Shown: positions 8,445-19,051 of the stretch, one piece after another
Numbering within the stretch: position 1 is the first letter of the stretch
Layout: each line of letters begins with the position of its first letter
Assembly: GCF_009760905.1 (NCBI RefSeq)
Contig: NZ_VIRW01000005.1
Span: forward strand, 124,001 to 188,000
Reading direction: 5' to 3'
Length of the DNA stretch: 64,000 nucleotides
DNA from: Chitinibacter sp. GC72
Lineage (GTDB): Bacteria > Pseudomonadota > Gammaproteobacteria > Burkholderiales > Chitinibacteraceae
Made by a program: the position numbers and the translations under genes
The notes under the pieces: model-generated
The model's input: only the letters and a program-made list of their open reading frames with translations
The model's database searches: none
Told to the model about the DNA's origin: nothing

Positions 8445-8494
8445 GGGTATTGCTCGCTAGCTCTTTCTGGCGTTGCCCTGCGGGGCAATACCCC
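8444..8494. repeat. 50-bp palindromic intergenic element, copy 2 (well preserved)
   Basis: Arms GGGGTATTGC (8444-8453) and GCAATACCCC (8485-8494) are perfect inverses, with a GGGGCA/TGCCC-like inner pairing. The first G is also the last base of the upstream TAG stop. It sits between the convergent M48 and DUF1841 genes. There is no T-tract, so it is not a standard intrinsic terminator. Confidence 0.85.
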
Positions 8495-8505
8495 GGTTAT
8501 TCAAT

Positions 8506-8940
8506 TTAGCGGCTTAGCTTGACCCGGGCGCGTAGCCCGTCCAGATAGATATTCGGGTCCGGCGCGGTATTGTGGCGCTGGGCTTGCCAGATCATTTCAC
8601 CCAGACATTCCAGCATATCGTGCAGCGCCTTGTGCGCATCGCCGTGTTGCGTGTGCAGTTGGCTGTAGAGCTGGCGAACGCCAGCGGGCTGATCAATCGA
8701 GAGTTGCTCGGCAATCGCCAGGTGCAGACTGATGTGCAGAAAGGGGTTGCTGTCGCCATGCTCGGGCGGCCAGTCTCGATCAATATAGTCTTCGCTCAGA
8801 TAGACGTGATATTCGGGGTGCGCCATCAGTACATCGATAACAATCGCTTCCAGATCGGCCAGCAGCAGCCCCTGTTGATGTTTTTGCCAGCAAGTAATGA
8901 AAAAGCGGCGTGCCTGATCGCGGCTAGGGTTGAACAGCAT
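8506..8940 (-). CDS. DUF1841 family protein
   Basis: Soluble protein of 144 aa, full length for the DUF1841 family, which is found mainly in beta- and gammaproteobacteria and has no known role. Starting at ATG 8940 gives the family-typical MLFNPSRDQ; an in-frame TTG at 8958 that overlaps the upstream FIST stop (TTGA) is an alternative. The conserved block HISLHLAIAEQLSIDQP includes a His pair. It lies downstream of the FIST gene on the same strand, spaced 14 bp, so the two are probably co-transcribed. Confidence 0.85.
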   Translation of the reverse strand: MLFNPSRDQARRFFITCWQKHQQGLLLADLEAIVIDVLMAHPEYHVYLSEDYIDRDWPPEHGDSNPFLHISLHLAIAEQLSIDQPAGVRQLYSQLHTQHGDAHKALHDMLECLGEMIWQAQRHNTAPDPNIYLDGLRARVKLSR

Positions 8941-8954
8941 GGGCGGAGTCTCGG

Positions 8955-9986
8955 TCAATCAAATAAAGCCAGAAGCACACTATTGTCGACGATGCCGTTC
9001 AGCTTGTCGACGCTGGAGAGCGGAATAATCTGCCCGTTGCCGTAAAAGCCGGCAAATGGTACATCAGGCAGCGTTTTGCGTAGCACGTCCCAGTCCGGTT
9101 CGCGCAGGCCATCGGCGGCCATGGCGCGGCGATGGCTGGAAAACGCCAGCGCCCAGCGCGGCTGCGGCTTGCCCGCTAGTTGATGAATGATTTTGCGCGC
9201 CAACTCATCGCAGGCGCTGGCGGCGTCAAAATGTCCCCAGCACAGATTGCTACCCGCTTGCAGCTCGTGCGCCAGCATCACCGAGCCCCGGCTCAGATCG
9301 GTGCCAATCACCGGTATCCAGTGCGGCATGGTGCGCTGGATGTTGGAGTTGGGCTCGATTTGCGCCAGCAAGCTTTCCTGCGGATAACGTGCCAGCAGAG
9401 GCCCGAGCGTTTCCAGTGCCGGCCGATGATCCAGGCTCTCCAGAATCAGCCCCTGGCAGCTGGTGATGCTATAGCCTGGGCTTAAGGTTTGCACCCCCTC
9501 GGAAACAATCGTGCTGCGTGCTTCCAGCGGAATCTGGATATAGCTAAAGCGCTGCTGCGCGGCCTGCCACAAGGCGTAATGGCCTTGCCCGGTGGCATCC
9601 CCGGCAATGCCGCCAAATTTGACCGATCCGTCGTTGAGCCAGAACTGGTTGATGGCATTGGGCGCTGCCAGTGCCAGATGCGAATTACGCTTTTGCACCG
9701 GATAATCCGGCGGCAAAACCAAGGCTGCGGCCGCAGGCGAATCCAGCGACCAGTCCTGCTCGGTAAACACACCGGCCGCACTGGCTCCTGCCACATTCAT
9801 GCAGCCGCTGATGCCAACAATGGCGCGCAGGCAATCGTCGATCTGGTGCTGGAAATGGGTCGAGAGAAACAAAAAAATCTGCCCCGCCTGACTGATGCCG
9901 CCACGCGCCATCGCGCTGCTCACCGCAGCTATCGCCACTTGTGTGCTGGCCTTGGGGCCAAAAGCGTATCCACTCGCAGGTTTCAT
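8955..9986 (-). CDS. FIST N- and C-domain sensor protein
   Basis: FIST (F-box and intracellular signal transduction) protein of 343 aa. The N-terminal FIST domain covers about 25-200 and the C-terminal domain about 215-335 (for example GFYGNGQIIPL near the end). FIST proteins bind small ligands, perhaps amino acids, and often act with chemotaxis or two-component proteins, but this one has no kinase or transmitter domain and none is adjacent. It is probably a free-standing cytoplasmic sensor, and is transcribed towards DUF1841. Confidence 0.85.
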   Translation of the reverse strand: MKPASGYAFGPKASTQVAIAAVSSAMARGGISQAGQIFLFLSTHFQHQIDDCLRAIVGISGCMNVAGASAAGVFTEQDWSLDSPAAAALVLPPDYPVQKRNSHLALAAPNAINQFWLNDGSVKFGGIAGDATGQGHYALWQAAQQRFSYIQIPLEARSTIVSEGVQTLSPGYSITSCQGLILESLDHRPALETLGPLLARYPQESLLAQIEPNSNIQRTMPHWIPVIGTDLSRGSVMLAHELQAGSNLCWGHFDAASACDELARKIIHQLAGKPQPRWALAFSSHRRAMAADGLREPDWDVLRKTLPDVPFAGFYGNGQIIPLSSVDKLNGIVDNSVLLALFD

Positions 9987-10289
9987 ATTGGCTTAATGAG
10001 TTGATGGGAAGAGTAGGATGTTCAAAACGTGATGGCTGACCGCAGTTGTGCCAAGGCTAGCGCTGCGTTTTACCGCGCATTTCATCCGATTGCAATCTTT
10101 GGCTGACCCTGGTGTGGTGCTGCGCCGGGGGAGTTGTTCAGGATGTGCGGGCTTGGGCGTGGGACTTCACACTATAAAGGCAGGCAAAGCCAGCGGAAAG
10201 TCTAATGTAATATGCCGTCGTGCGTCGAGTTGTTCGCCCTTTGGCATTGAAGGGTAAGGGCTTTTACGGTAGAATTCGGCCAATTTTGT
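9987..10289. other. Intergenic region between FIST and carA
   Basis: This 303-bp divergent spacer should hold the promoters of the FIST gene and of carAB. No convincing -35/-10 pair could be picked; TAGAAT at 10270-10275 is a possible -10 for carA. No credible short gene is seen. Confidence 0.5.
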
Positions 10290-10382
10290 ATGCGCGAAAC
10301 GGGGTTGGCTAAGCTAATCCCGTTTTTCTACGCCTACCCCACGGATTTTGACTTAATGGGCGCAATGCCCTGGAGCCGCCTC
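10290..10382 (+). promoter_or_regulatory. carA leader with terminator-like hairpin (possible attenuator)
   Basis: Bases 10297-10309 (AAACGGGGTTGGC) pair with 10313-10325 (13 bp with two G-T wobbles, 3-nt loop) and are followed by a T-run to 10327, the form of an intrinsic terminator. It lies about 55 nt before the chosen carA start. An ATG at 10290 is in frame with carA and reads straight through the hairpin with no stop. This suggests transcription attenuation of carAB, in principle coupled to translation of the leader as in pyrimidine operons; the mechanism is inferred. Confidence 0.6.
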
Positions 10383-11534
10383 GTGTCCACACCTGCCCCA
10401 ACTCCAACATCCGTCCCAGCCCTGTTGGCGCTGGCAGACGGTACTCTGTTTTACGGTATTTCCATCGGCGCAGATGGCGAAACCCTTGGTGAAGTGGTTT
10501 TTAACACTTCAATGACCGGTTACCAAGAAATCTTGACTGACCCTTCATACACCAAGCAAATTGTAACGCTGACTTACCCGCATATCGGCAATTACGGCGT
10601 CAATGCCGAAGACGCTGAAAGCCGCGGCGTATTTGCTGAAGGCCTGATCATTCGTGATCTGCCTTTGCTGCATTCCAATTTCCGCTCGACGATGAGCTTG
10701 GGGGAGTATCTCAAGCAAAACGGCGTGGTGGCTATTGCTGATATCGATACCCGCAAGCTGACCCGCATTTTACGTGAAAAAGGTGCACAGCCTGGCTGCA
10801 TCGTTAGCGGTCATAATATCGACGCTGCCGCAGCAGTTGAAAAGGCCAAGTCATTTGGTTCGATGGCCGGTCAAGATCTGGCCAAAGTTGTGTCATGCGA
10901 AAAATCATTTGAGTGGACAACGGCTGAGTGGAAGCTGGGCGTGGGTTACACCGTGCAAAGCAATCCAAAATTCCACGTTGTGGCTTACGACTTCGGTGTG
11001 AAGCACAACATCCTGCGCATGCTCGCCGAGCGCGGTTGCAAGCTGACTGTTGTGCCTGCGCAAACGCCAGCTGCTGACGTATTGGCTTTGAAACCGGACG
11101 GTGTATTCCTGTCGAACGGCCCTGGTGATCCTGAGCCGTGCGATTACGCAATCAAGGCGATTCAGGACTTGCTGGCGACGAACCTGCCGATTTTTGGTAT
11201 CTGTCTGGGTCACCAATTGCTCGGTCTGGCTGCTGGCGGCAAAACCAGCAAGATGAAATTTGGCCACCACGGCGCGAACCATCCGGTGCAAGATTTGGAT
11301 AGCAAGCACGTGATGATCACCAGCCAGAATCATGGCTTCCAGGTTGATGAAACCAGCTTGCCAGCGAATGTGCGCGTGACGCACCGTTCATTGTTTGACG
11401 GCACGGTGCAAGGCATCGCGCTGACCGACAAGCCAGCATTCTCATTCCAAGGTCATCCGGAAGCCAGCCCAGGCCCACACGACGTGGCGTATCTGTTCGA
11501 TAAATTTATCGCCAGCATGTCTGAGCGCAAGTAA
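10383..11534 (+). CDS. carA: Carbamoyl-phosphate synthase small (glutaminase) subunit
   Basis: Glutaminase subunit of carbamoyl-phosphate synthase. It releases ammonia from glutamine and channels it to CarB for pyrimidine and arginine synthesis. From GTG 10383 (TGGAG 7 nt upstream) the protein has 383 aa; an N-terminal half is followed by a class I amidotransferase domain with the nucleophile Cys in [10 protein letters not shown] (C274) and the His/Glu pair in [11 protein letters not shown] near the C-terminus. Upstream ATGs at 10290, 10356 and 10365 are in frame; the GTG was chosen for its ribosome site and because the family begins shortly before [10 protein letters not shown]. carB follows after 12 bp. 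Confidence 0.95.
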   Translation: MSTPAPTPTSVPALLALADGTLFYGISIGADGETLGEVVFNTSMTGYQEILTDPSYTKQIVTLTYPHIGNYGVNAEDAESRGVFAEGLIIRDLPLLHSNFRSTMSLGEYLKQNGVVAIADIDTRKLTRILREKGAQPGCIVSGHNIDAAAAVEKAKSFGSMAGQDLAKVVSCEKSFEWTTAEWKLGVGYTVQSNPKFHVVAYDFGVKHNILRMLAERGCKLTVVPAQTPAADVLALKPDGVFLSNGPGDPEPCDYAIKAIQDLLATNLPIFGICLGHQLLGLAAGGKTSKMKFGHHGANHPVQDLDSKHVMITSQNHGFQVDETSLPANVRVTHRSLFDGTVQGIALTDKPAFSFQGHPEASPGPHDVAYLFDKFIASMSERK

Positions 11535-11546
11535 GAGGTTATCAGC

Positions 11547-14500
11547 ATGCCTAAACGTACCGATTTAAAAAGCATCCTGATTATTGGCGCTGGCCCGATT
11601 GTGATCGGCCAGGCCTGCGAATTTGACTACTCTGGCGCGCAAGCTTGTAAAGCGCTGCGCGAAGAGGGTTACAAAGTTATTCTGGTTAACAGCAACCCTG
11701 CCACCATCATGACCGACCCGAACATGGCCGATGTGACTTACATCGAACCAATTACGTGGCAAGTTGTGGAGAAAATTATCGCCAAAGAGCGTCCAGATGC
11801 GATCTTGCCGACGATGGGCGGCCAGACGGCACTGAACTGCGCGCTCGATCTGTGGCGTAACGGCGTGCTCGATAAATTCAACGTTGAATTGATCGGCGCA
11901 ACGCCAGAAGCGATTGATAAAGCCGAAGATCGTCAGAAATTCAAAGCGGCGATGGACAAAATCGGTCTGGGCTCGGCGCGTTCCGGTATTGCGCACAGCC
12001 TCGAAGAGTCGCTGGCGGTGCAATCGCAAGTGGGCTTTCCAACGATTATCCGTCCATCGTTCACGATGGGTGGCTCGGGCGGTGGTATTGCCTACAATAT
12101 GCAGGAATTTATCGAGATCTGTACCCGTGGTCTCGATCTGTCGCCAACCAAAGAATTGCTGATTGAAGAATCGCTATTGGGTTGGAAAGAGTACGAGATG
12201 GAAGTCGTGCGTGACCGCAACGACAACTGCATTATCGTGTGCTCGATTGAAAATCTGGACCCGATGGGTGTGCATACTGGCGACTCGATCACCGTCGCAC
12301 CAGCGCAAACGCTGACCGATAAAGAATATCAAATCATGCGTAATGCATCGATTGCGGTACTGCGTGAAATCGGTGTCGATACTGGCGGCTCTAACGTTCA
12401 ATTCTCGGTCAATCCGAAAGACGGCCGTTTGATCGTTATCGAAATGAATCCGCGCGTTTCGCGTTCATCTGCTTTGGCGTCAAAAGCGACCGGTTTCCCG
12501 ATTGCCAAAATCGCCGCGAAACTGGCTTGTGGCTACACACTGGACGAGTTGAAAAACGAAATCACTGGCGGCAAAACGCCAGCGTCGTTCGAGCCATCGA
12601 TTGACTACGTTGTGACCAAGATTCCACGTTTTGCTTTCGAAAAATTCCCGCAAGCAAATGACCGTCTGACAACGCAAATGAAGTCGGTGGGCGAAGTGAT
12701 GGCGATTGGCCGCACGCAACAGGAATCATTGCAAAAAGCCTTGCGCGGCCTCGAAACCGGCATGTCAGGCTTTGATGAAATCTGCACCGATCGCACCAAG
12801 ATCGAATCAGAAATCGCCACACCAGGCCCTGAGCGTCTGTGGTACGTCGCTGATGCCTTCCGTGTTGGCTTGAGCCGCGACGAGATTCACAATATTTCCA
12901 AGATCGACCCGTGGTTCTTGGTCTTGATCGAGGACATTCTGAACGACGAAGCTTCGCTGCGTGGCCGTAGTGTTGATAGCTTGAGCAAAGAAGAATTCCG
13001 CAAGCTCAAGCGTAAAGGTTTCTCAGATCGTCGCTTGGGTACTTTGCTCGGTTGCGATCAGAATGCCGTGCGTAAAGCGCGTCATGCATTGTCAATTCGT
13101 CCGGTGTATAAGCGTGTAGACACCTGCGCAGCTGAGTTTGCGAGCAATACCGCCTATATGTATTCGACTTACGAAGAAGAATGCGAAGCCGCGCCGACGA
13201 GCAAGAAAAAAGTGATGATTCTGGGTGGTGGCCCGAACCGTATCGGTCAAGGTATCGAGTTTGACTATTGCTGCGTGCACGCGGCGATGGCGCTGCGCGA
13301 TGATGGCTATGAAACCATCATGGTTAACTGCAACCCGGAAACCGTTTCTACCGACTACGACACGTCAGATCGCCTGTACTTCGAGCCATTGACGCTCGAA
13401 GACGTGTTGGAAATCGTGGCAATTGAAAAACCAATCGGTGTGATTGTTCAGTACGGTGGCCAAACGCCATTGAAACTGGCGCGCGCATTGGAGGCGAACG
13501 GCGTGCCTATCATCGGTACGACGCCAGACATGATCGACGCTGCTGAAGATCGCGAGCGCTTCCAGAAATTGCTGCAAGACCTGAACTTGCGTCAGCCACC
13601 AAATGCGACTGCGCGCAATGAGCAGGATGCTTTGCACTTGGCGCGTGAGCTTGGCTACCCATTGGTGGTGCGTCCGTCTTATGTACTGGGCGGCCGTGCG
13701 ATGGAAATCGTTCATTCGGACAAAGACCTCGAACGCTATATGCGCGAAGCGGTCAAAGTGTCGAACGATTCGCCTGTCTTGCTGGATCGCTTCCTGAATG
13801 ACGCGATTGAAGTGGATGTGGATGCGATTTCGGATGGCACCGATGTGATCATCGGCGGCATTATGGAGCATATCGAGCAAGCGGGTGTTCACTCAGGTGA
13901 CTCGGCGTGTTCATTGCCTCCGTATTCATTGAGCCAAGAGTTGCAAGACGAATTGCGTCGCCAGACCGTGCTGATGGCCAAAGGCCTGAACGTTGTTGGT
14001 TTGATGAACGTGCAGTTTGCGATTCAAGGCAAGGGCGCAGATGCCAAAGTGTTCGTGCTGGAAGTGAATCCACGTGCATCACGTACCGTACCGTATGTAT
14101 CGAAAGCCACTAGCGTGCCATTGGCCAAAGTCGCTGCGCGTTGCATGGTTGGTCAGACGCTGGTGCAGCAAGGTGTGACGACTGAAGTGATTCCACCGTA
14201 TTACTCGGTGAAAGAAGCGGTCTTCCCGTTCGCCAAATTCCCTGGTGTTGATTCGATTCTCGGCCCAGAAATGAAGTCGACTGGCGAAGTGATGGGTGTT
14301 GGCGCAACGTTTGCTGAAGCGTTTGTGAAGTCACAATTAGCAGCCGGTGTGGTCTTGCCAAGTGCTGGTAATGTGTTTATCTCGGTACGTGAAGGCGATA
14401 AAGCGCAAGCGGTTGAATGCGCGCAAGTGCTGACTTCATTGGGCTTTAAAGTGATTGCCACCAAAGGCACGGCTGCGGCGATTAATGCAGCAGGTGTGGC

Positions 14501-14768
14501 GGTAACGGCGGTCAATAAAGTGACCGAAGGTCGCCCGCACATTGTGGATATGATCGTGAACGGCGAAATTGGCATGATCTTCAATACCGTGGACGAGCGT
14601 CGCCAGGCCATTCAGGACAGCTACTCAATTCGTCACGAAGCACTGAAAGCCAAGCTGCCAGTGTTCACCACCATCGCTGGCGCGAAAGCGGCGTGCATTG
14701 GTTTGCGCGATATGAAAGAGTTGGATGTTTATGACCTGCAGGGCTTGCATCGACAACTCAATAGCTGA
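11547..14768 (+). CDS. carB: Carbamoyl-phosphate synthase large subunit
   Basis: Synthetase subunit (1073 aa, full length) that makes carbamoyl phosphate from bicarbonate, ammonia and two ATP. It shows the internally duplicated structure: two ATP-grasp halves, each opening with a nucleotide-site motif ([19 protein letters not shown] near residue 12 and [19 protein letters not shown] near 558), an oligomerisation domain between them, and a C-terminal MGS-like allosteric domain (about 940-1073) where UMP/ornithine effectors bind in other species. It is the second gene of carAB. A hairpin with weak T-tract follows before greA. Confidence 0.97.
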   Translation: MPKRTDLKSILIIGAGPIVIGQACEFDYSGAQACKALREEGYKVILVNSNPATIMTDPNMADVTYIEPITWQVVEKIIAKERPDAILPTMGGQTALNCALDLWRNGVLDKFNVELIGATPEAIDKAEDRQKFKAAMDKIGLGSARSGIAHSLEESLAVQSQVGFPTIIRPSFTMGGSGGGIAYNMQEFIEICTRGLDLSPTKELLIEESLLGWKEYEMEVVRDRNDNCIIVCSIENLDPMGVHTGDSITVAPAQTLTDKEYQIMRNASIAVLREIGVDTGGSNVQFSVNPKDGRLIVIEMNPRVSRSSALASKATGFPIAKIAAKLACGYTLDELKNEITGGKTPASFEPSIDYVVTKIPRFAFEKFPQANDRLTTQMKSVGEVMAIGRTQQESLQKALRGLETGMSGFDEICTDRTKIESEIATPGPERLWYVADAFRVGLSRDEIHNISKIDPWFLVLIEDILNDEASLRGRSVDSLSKEEFRKLKRKGFSDRRLGTLLGCDQNAVRKARHALSIRPVYKRVDTCAAEFASNTAYMYSTYEEECEAAPTSKKKVMILGGGPNRIGQGIEFDYCCVHAAMALRDDGYETIMVNCNPETVSTDYDTSDRLYFEPLTLEDVLEIVAIEKPIGVIVQYGGQTPLKLARALEANGVPIIGTTPDMIDAAEDRERFQKLLQDLNLRQPPNATARNEQDALHLARELGYPLVVRPSYVLGGRAMEIVHSDKDLERYMREAVKVSNDSPVLLDRFLNDAIEVDVDAISDGTDVIIGGIMEHIEQAGVHSGDSACSLPPYSLSQELQDELRRQTVLMAKGLNVVGLMNVQFAIQGKGADAKVFVLEVNPRASRTVPYVSKATSVPLAKVAARCMVGQTLVQQGVTTEVIPPYYSVKEAVFPFAKFPGVDSILGPEMKSTGEVMGVGATFAEAFVKSQLAAGVVLPSAGNVFISVREGDKAQAVECAQVLTSLGFKVIATKGTAAAINAAGVAVTAVNKVTEGRPHIVDMIVNGEIGMIFNTVDERRQAIQDSYSIRHEALKAKLPVFTTIAGAKAACIGLRDMKELDVYDLQGLHRQLNS

Positions 14769-14795
14769 TATTTTACGGCTTGAATTAGCTTAAAT

Positions 14796-14826
14796 AAGCC
14801 GCCCTGTATGGGGCGGCTATTATTTT
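14796..14826 (+). terminator. Terminator between carB and greA
   Basis: AGCCGCCC (14797-14804) pairs with GGGCGGCT (14811-14818) around a 6-nt loop, followed by ATTATTTTT. It separates the carAB transcript from greA, perhaps incompletely since greA starts only 33 bp further on. Confidence 0.75.
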
Positions 14827-14858
14827 TAGCAGCGCCAAAACGGCGCTGGGAGAAAGAA

Positions 14859-15341
14859 ATGAATAAAGTGCCTCTGACCGTGGTCGGTGCAGAAATGTTG
14901 AAAGCCGAGCTGGCTAATCTGAAAAGCGTCGAGCGTCCGGCGGTGATTGCGGCAATTGCCGAAGCACGTAGCCACGGCGATTTGTCGGAAAACGCCGAGT
15001 ACGATGCGGCCAAAGAAAAGCAGGGTTTTGTTGAGGGCCGCATTGCCGAGCTCGAAGGCAAGCTCTCCAATAGCCAGATCATCGATCCGAAAGACATGGC
15101 CGATACCGCTGAAGGCCGGATTGTTTTTGCCGCAACGGTGGTGTTGCAGGATCTGGAAACCGAAGCTGAAGTGACTTATCAGATCGTTGGTGATGACGAG
15201 GCCGACATCAAACTGGGTAAAATTTCGGTTTCCAGCCCGATTGCGCGCGCACTGATTGGTAAGTACGAAGGCGATGTGGCCGACGTGCAAGCGCCTGGCG
15301 GCATTCGCGAGTATGAAGTGCTGGAAGTGCGCTACGTCTAA
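14859..15341 (+). CDS. greA: Transcription elongation factor GreA
   Basis: GreA (160 aa) rescues backtracked RNA polymerase by stimulating transcript cleavage. The start ATG 14859 follows GGGAG and gives [18 protein letters not shown], the family N-terminus; an in-frame upstream start lies in the carB terminator. The N-terminal coiled coil (about 10-75) holds the acidic tip [14 protein letters not shown], and the C-terminal FKBP-like domain ends in the typical [13 protein letters not shown]. The carB-greA order is common in betaproteobacteria. Confidence 0.96.
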   Translation: MNKVPLTVVGAEMLKAELANLKSVERPAVIAAIAEARSHGDLSENAEYDAAKEKQGFVEGRIAELEGKLSNSQIIDPKDMADTAEGRIVFAATVVLQDLETEAEVTYQIVGDDEADIKLGKISVSSPIARALIGKYEGDVADVQAPGGIREYEVLEVRYV

Positions 15342-15405
15342 GTGCATTGGGTTGACTGCGCTGCCGATTGATCCATCATGTCTGCATGAATCTGAAATGG
15401 GAGGA

Positions 15406-15452
15406 GGGTATTGCCCGCTAGCCATTGAGTGGCGTGGGCTATGCCTCAATAC
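15406..15452. repeat. 50-bp palindromic intergenic element, copy 3
   Basis: Left end GGGTATTGCCCGCTAGCC; right end CTCAATAC. It lies just before the DUF4149 start codon, so that gene's translation-initiation region would be within or against the palindrome. Confidence 0.7.
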
Positions 15453-15457
15453 ATCGT

Positions 15458-15889
15458 ATGGGTAATGGAATCAAGAATCTGCTGACCACCTTATGGATTG
15501 GCGGCATGTGGATTATCGGCGTGGTGGTCACTCCGGCATTGTTTGGCAGTCTGGACAAGGCCGTGGCGGGTATGGTGGCCGGCAAGTTGTTTCATGCCAT
15601 TGGCTGGATCGGGATTGTGGCGGGTGTATTTTTGCTGATCTGGTGGATTTGGACTGAAGGCGCACGCGCGTTTCAAGGTGCCAGATTATGGCTGATTGTT
15701 GGTATGTTGCTGTGTACGCTGATTAATCAGTTTGCCATTTTTCCGTTGATCGCCGAAATCAAACCTGCCGTGAGCAATGTGGCCGAAGGGATGTTTGGCG
15801 GCGGTCTGGCGCAGTGGCATACCATTTCCAGCCTGATTTATTTGCTGCAAAGCGTGCTGGGTCTGGTGTATATCTGGCGTCACGATTAA
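15458..15889 (+). CDS. DUF4149 (TMEM205-like) membrane protein
   Basis: Integral membrane protein of 143 aa with four predicted helices (for example LLTTLWIGGMWIIGVVVTPALF near the N-terminus). The motif WIGGMW followed by PALF matches DUF4149, a family commonly placed after greA in betaproteobacteria, with no known function. ATG 15458 was chosen; an in-frame TTG at 15425 would start inside the palindromic element. No clear ribosome site lies outside that element. Confidence 0.82.
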   Translation: MGNGIKNLLTTLWIGGMWIIGVVVTPALFGSLDKAVAGMVAGKLFHAIGWIGIVAGVFLLIWWIWTEGARAFQGARLWLIVGMLLCTLINQFAIFPLIAEIKPAVSNVAEGMFGGGLAQWHTISSLIYLLQSVLGLVYIWRHD

Positions 15890-15966
15890 ACGCCTGAGGC
15901 GGAACAAGCGAGCTTGCGGCGATCTTGCGTGCAGGTCGTTAAAAAACACTTGCACGCAGACGTATA

Positions 15967-15989
15967 TAAAAAGGGCGCTTGCGCGCCCT
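15967..15989 (-). terminator. Intrinsic terminator downstream of yhbY
   Basis: On the minus strand AGGGCGC pairs with GCGCCCT around a 4-nt loop and runs into TTTTTATA. It lies 25 bp past the yhbY stop. Confidence 0.8.
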
Positions 15990-16013
15990 GGGTCTTGTGT
16001 CTGGCCAGCCAGC

Positions 16014-16334
16014 TTACTGGGCGGCCTTTTTCTTCTTAGGCAGTATGATTTTGGGTTTTTCAGTATTGCTTGGGCGATAAATCAGCAGTAGCTTACCCAG
16101 CATCTGCACCGGGGCTGCGCCCAGGTCAGTACAGATTTGCTGCATAAATTGCGCACGGGCTTCACGATCATCACCGAGCACGCGAACCTTGATCAGTTCA
16201 TGTGCATCCAGATTAACCGCAATCTCACGCATTACAGAGTCGGTCAAACCGTTGTTTCCAATCATAACCACCGGATTAAGGTGATGCGCCAAGCTGCGCA
16301 AATGACGGCATTGATCCGGCGTAAGTTCGAACAT
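16014..16334 (-). CDS. yhbY: YhbY CRM-domain RNA-binding protein
   Basis: Small (106 aa) single CRM-domain protein that binds pre-50S ribosomal particles. The fold's signature is MIGNNGLTDSVMREI (GxxG-like loop), followed by HELIKVRVLG. A basic tail PKKKKAA closes the protein. The start ATG 16334 gives MFELTPDQCRHLRSLAH, the family N-terminus; longer in-frame versions run into rlmE on the other strand. It is divergent from rlmE with 49 bp between starts, the usual arrangement. Confidence 0.95.
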   Translation of the reverse strand: MFELTPDQCRHLRSLAHHLNPVVMIGNNGLTDSVMREIAVNLDAHELIKVRVLGDDREARAQFMQQICTDLGAAPVQMLGKLLLIYRPSNTEKPKIILPKKKKAAQ

Positions 16335-16383
16335 AATGATTGAATCCTTGAAAATCTTCTTAACTAACAGGGTAGTGTAACCG

Positions 16384-17004
16384 ATGGCAGGTATCAATTC
16401 CAGTAGTGCTTGGCTACACGAGCATGTGAATGACCAGTATGTGCAAATGGCCAAGAAGGAAGGTTATCGGGCTCGTGCGGCGTACAAGCTGCTCGAAATC
16501 GATGAGAAAGACAAATTGCTCAAGCCCGGTTTGTGGGTCGCCGATCTGGGCGCTGCGCCCGGCAGCTGGTGTCAGGTGGCGATGAAGAAGGTCGGGAAAA
16601 GTGGCCGCGTCTTTGCGCTGGATATTCTGGAAATGGACCCGATTCGCGATGTCGAATTTGTGCAGGGCGATTTCCGGGAAGAAGAAGTCCTCAATCGCTT
16701 TAATGCCCTGCTCGGCGGTCGGCAAGTAGACCTTGTAATTTGCGATATGGCTCCCAATATGAGTGGTAATACAGTGACCGATCAGGCGCGCAGCATGTAT
16801 TTATGCGAGCTGGCGCTGGAGTTTGCTCAGGAGCAGCTCAAACCAGGTGGACATTTTCTGGTCAAGGTGTTTCAAGGCAGTGGTTTTCCCGAGTATATGG
16901 CGGCAATGCGTGAAACTTTTGGCAGCGTTGTCTCTCGAAAACCTAAAGCATCACGTGACCGAAGCTCGGAAGTGTATTTGTTGGGCAAGCAAAAAAAGGC
17001 TTAA
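16384..17004 (+). CDS. rlmE: 23S rRNA 2'-O-ribose U2552 methyltransferase RlmE (FtsJ/RrmJ)
   Basis: SAM-dependent methyltransferase of 206 aa that modifies U2552 in the A loop during 50S maturation. The SAM motif reads [11 protein letters not shown], and the K-D-K-E catalytic set is visible as K in [10 protein letters not shown] in [11 protein letters not shown] in [10 protein letters not shown] and E in SSEVYLL. Full length. It is followed after 66 bp by ftsH, the classical rlmE-ftsH heat-shock pair. Confidence 0.97.
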   Translation: MAGINSSSAWLHEHVNDQYVQMAKKEGYRARAAYKLLEIDEKDKLLKPGLWVADLGAAPGSWCQVAMKKVGKSGRVFALDILEMDPIRDVEFVQGDFREEEVLNRFNALLGGRQVDLVICDMAPNMSGNTVTDQARSMYLCELALEFAQEQLKPGGHFLVKVFQGSGFPEYMAAMRETFGSVVSRKPKASRDRSSEVYLLGKQKKA

Positions 17005-17070
17005 ACAAACCTCCGATACAGGTAAAATAGTTTTGTCATTCCCGCGTTCGGGACATACAGGAGTAAAGCC

Positions 17071-18984
17071 GTGAACAATCTCGGCAAGAATGTCGCCATT
17101 TGGTTAATCGTTGGCCTAGTGCTGATGACGATTTTTAACCAGTTTTCCAAAAGCCAGGATACCGCCTCGCAGATTCCGTATTCCCAATTCATGGTGGAAG
17201 TGGAGCAGGGACGGATTGCCAGTGCCGAAATCGAAGGCAGCCCGCTGCGTGGCCAGTGGATTCGCGGCAAAAAATCCGATGGCAGCAATTACGCCACTCT
17301 GGCGCCTTTTGACTTCCGTATGGTCGATACGCTGATCAAGCACAATGTCAAATTTGCCGCCAAACCGGAAGCCGAGCCTAGCTTGTTGATGAGCTTCCTG
17401 ATGAACTGGGGGCCTATGCTGCTGTTGATCGGCGTATGGATCTTCTTTATGCGCCAGATGCAGGGCGGCGGCAAAGGCGGTGCGTTTAGCTTTGGTAAAT
17501 CAAAAGCCAAAATGCTCGACGAAAGCAATAACGCAGTCACTTTTGCTGACGTGGCGGGTTGTGATGAAGCCAAGGAAGAAGTCTCCGAAATCGTCGATTA
17601 TCTGCGCGACCCAAGTAAATACCAGAGTCTGGGTGGCCGCATGCCACGCGGTATTCTGATGGTGGGCTCACCCGGTACTGGTAAAACGCTGTTGGCCAAG
17701 GCAATTGCCGGTGAAGCCAAAGTACCGTTTTTCTCGATTTCCGGTTCTGATTTCGTTGAAATGTTTGTTGGTGTTGGTGCGGCACGCGTGCGCGACATGT
17801 TTGAGAACGCCAAGAAAAATGCGCCGTGTATCATCTTTATCGACGAGATCGATGCGGTCGGTCGTCAGCGTGGCGCCGGTATGGGGGGCGGTAATGATGA
17901 GCGCGAGCAGACACTGAACCAGATGCTGGTTGAGATGGATGGTTTTGAAGGCAATTCGGGCATTATCGTCATTGCTGCGACTAACCGCCCTGATGTGCTA
18001 GACCCTGCATTGATGCGTCCGGGCCGGTTTGACCGTCAGGTGGTCGTGTCTCTGCCGGATATTCGCGGCCGTGAGCAGATTCTGGGCGTGCACATGCGCA
18101 AAGTACCGATTGCCAACGACGTAGATGCTTCGGTGCTGGCGCGTGGTACGCCGGGTATGTCGGGTGCTGATCTGGCCAATTTGGTCAACGAAGCGGCTTT
18201 GTTTGCTGCGCGCCGTAATAAGCGCTTGGTTGATATGGCCGATTTCGAATCCGCCAAAGACAAAATCTATATGGGCCCTGAGCGCCGCAGCATGGTGATG
18301 ACCGAGGATGAGCGTCGTGCAACGGCGTATCACGAGTCAGGTCACGCAGTGGTTGCTGAAATGCTCGAAGGCACTGATCCGGTACATAAAGTCACGATTA
18401 TGCCGCGTGGCCGTGCCTTGGGCTTGACCTGGCAGTTGCCTGAGCGTGATCGTTTCTCGCACTACAAAGACCAGATGCTCAATGAGCTGGCGATTCTGTT
18501 TGGTGGTCGTGTGGCTGAGGATCTGTTTATCAACCGCATTTCTACTGGCGCGTCGAATGACTTTGAACGTGCCACAGCGATGGCGCGTGATATGGTGACC
18601 CGCTACGGGATGACCGAGAAAATGGGCCCGATGGTCTACGCCGAAAATGATGGTGAAGTCTTCCTGGGTCGTTCGGTAACGACACATAAAAATGTGTCTG
18701 AATCGACCATGCAGCAGGTTGATTCTGAAATCCGCCGCATTATTGACGAGCAGTACGCGTTGGCCGTGAAGATTCTGAGCGAGAACCGCGACAAAGTTGA
18801 GGTAATGACTCAGGCGCTGATGGATTGGGAAACGATTGACCGTGATCAGGTGCTCGATATTATGGCTGGCCGCACGCCGCGACCACCTAAAGAGTTGCCG
18901 CCAATTCGCAAGCCCGCGCCGGTGCAGGCTGACACCCCAAGCGGTGGAGCGCAAGCGCCAGCAGCACCTGCAGCAGAAGTGTAA
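17071..18984 (+). CDS. ftsH: ATP-dependent zinc metalloprotease FtsH
   Basis: Inner-membrane AAA+ protease (637 aa) that degrades misfolded membrane proteins and regulators. N-terminal helix (about 8-25), periplasmic domain, second helix (about 106-126), Walker A GSPGTGKT (199-206), Walker B IIFIDEID (about 254-261), and the zinc site HESGH (421-425). The tail is Pro/Ala-rich and low in complexity. The start is GTG with AGGAG upstream. In E. coli FtsH controls LpxC and sigma-32; that role is assumed here. Confidence 0.98.
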   Translation: MNNLGKNVAIWLIVGLVLMTIFNQFSKSQDTASQIPYSQFMVEVEQGRIASAEIEGSPLRGQWIRGKKSDGSNYATLAPFDFRMVDTLIKHNVKFAAKPEAEPSLLMSFLMNWGPMLLLIGVWIFFMRQMQGGGKGGAFSFGKSKAKMLDESNNAVTFADVAGCDEAKEEVSEIVDYLRDPSKYQSLGGRMPRGILMVGSPGTGKTLLAKAIAGEAKVPFFSISGSDFVEMFVGVGAARVRDMFENAKKNAPCIIFIDEIDAVGRQRGAGMGGGNDEREQTLNQMLVEMDGFEGNSGIIVIAATNRPDVLDPALMRPGRFDRQVVVSLPDIRGREQILGVHMRKVPIANDVDASVLARGTPGMSGADLANLVNEAALFAARRNKRLVDMADFESAKDKIYMGPERRSMVMTEDERRATAYHESGHAVVAEMLEGTDPVHKVTIMPRGRALGLTWQLPERDRFSHYKDQMLNELAILFGGRVAEDLFINRISTGASNDFERATAMARDMVTRYGMTEKMGPMVYAENDGEVFLGRSVTTHKNVSESTMQQVDSEIRRIIDEQYALAVKILSENRDKVEVMTQALMDWETIDRDQVLDIMAGRTPRPPKELPPIRKPAPVQADTPSGGAQAPAAPAAEV

Positions 18985-19011
18985 GCGGATTTGATACTCA
19001 ATCAATCCAGT

Positions 19012-19037
19012 AAAGGCGGCTCCGGCCGCCTTTGTTT
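19012..19037 (+). terminator. Terminator after ftsH
   Basis: AAAGGCGGC pairs with GCCGCCTTT around TCCG, then TGTTTTG. It lies between ftsH and folP, whose start is only 15 bp beyond. Confidence 0.7.
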
Positions 19038-19051
19038 TGTGCGGATTAAAG

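Noticed and set aside
10290-10382. In-frame N-terminal extension as part of mature CarA
   Set aside because: The extension has no match to CarA and spans a terminator-like hairpin; GTG 10383 has a proper ribosome site. Kept as a leader hypothesis only.
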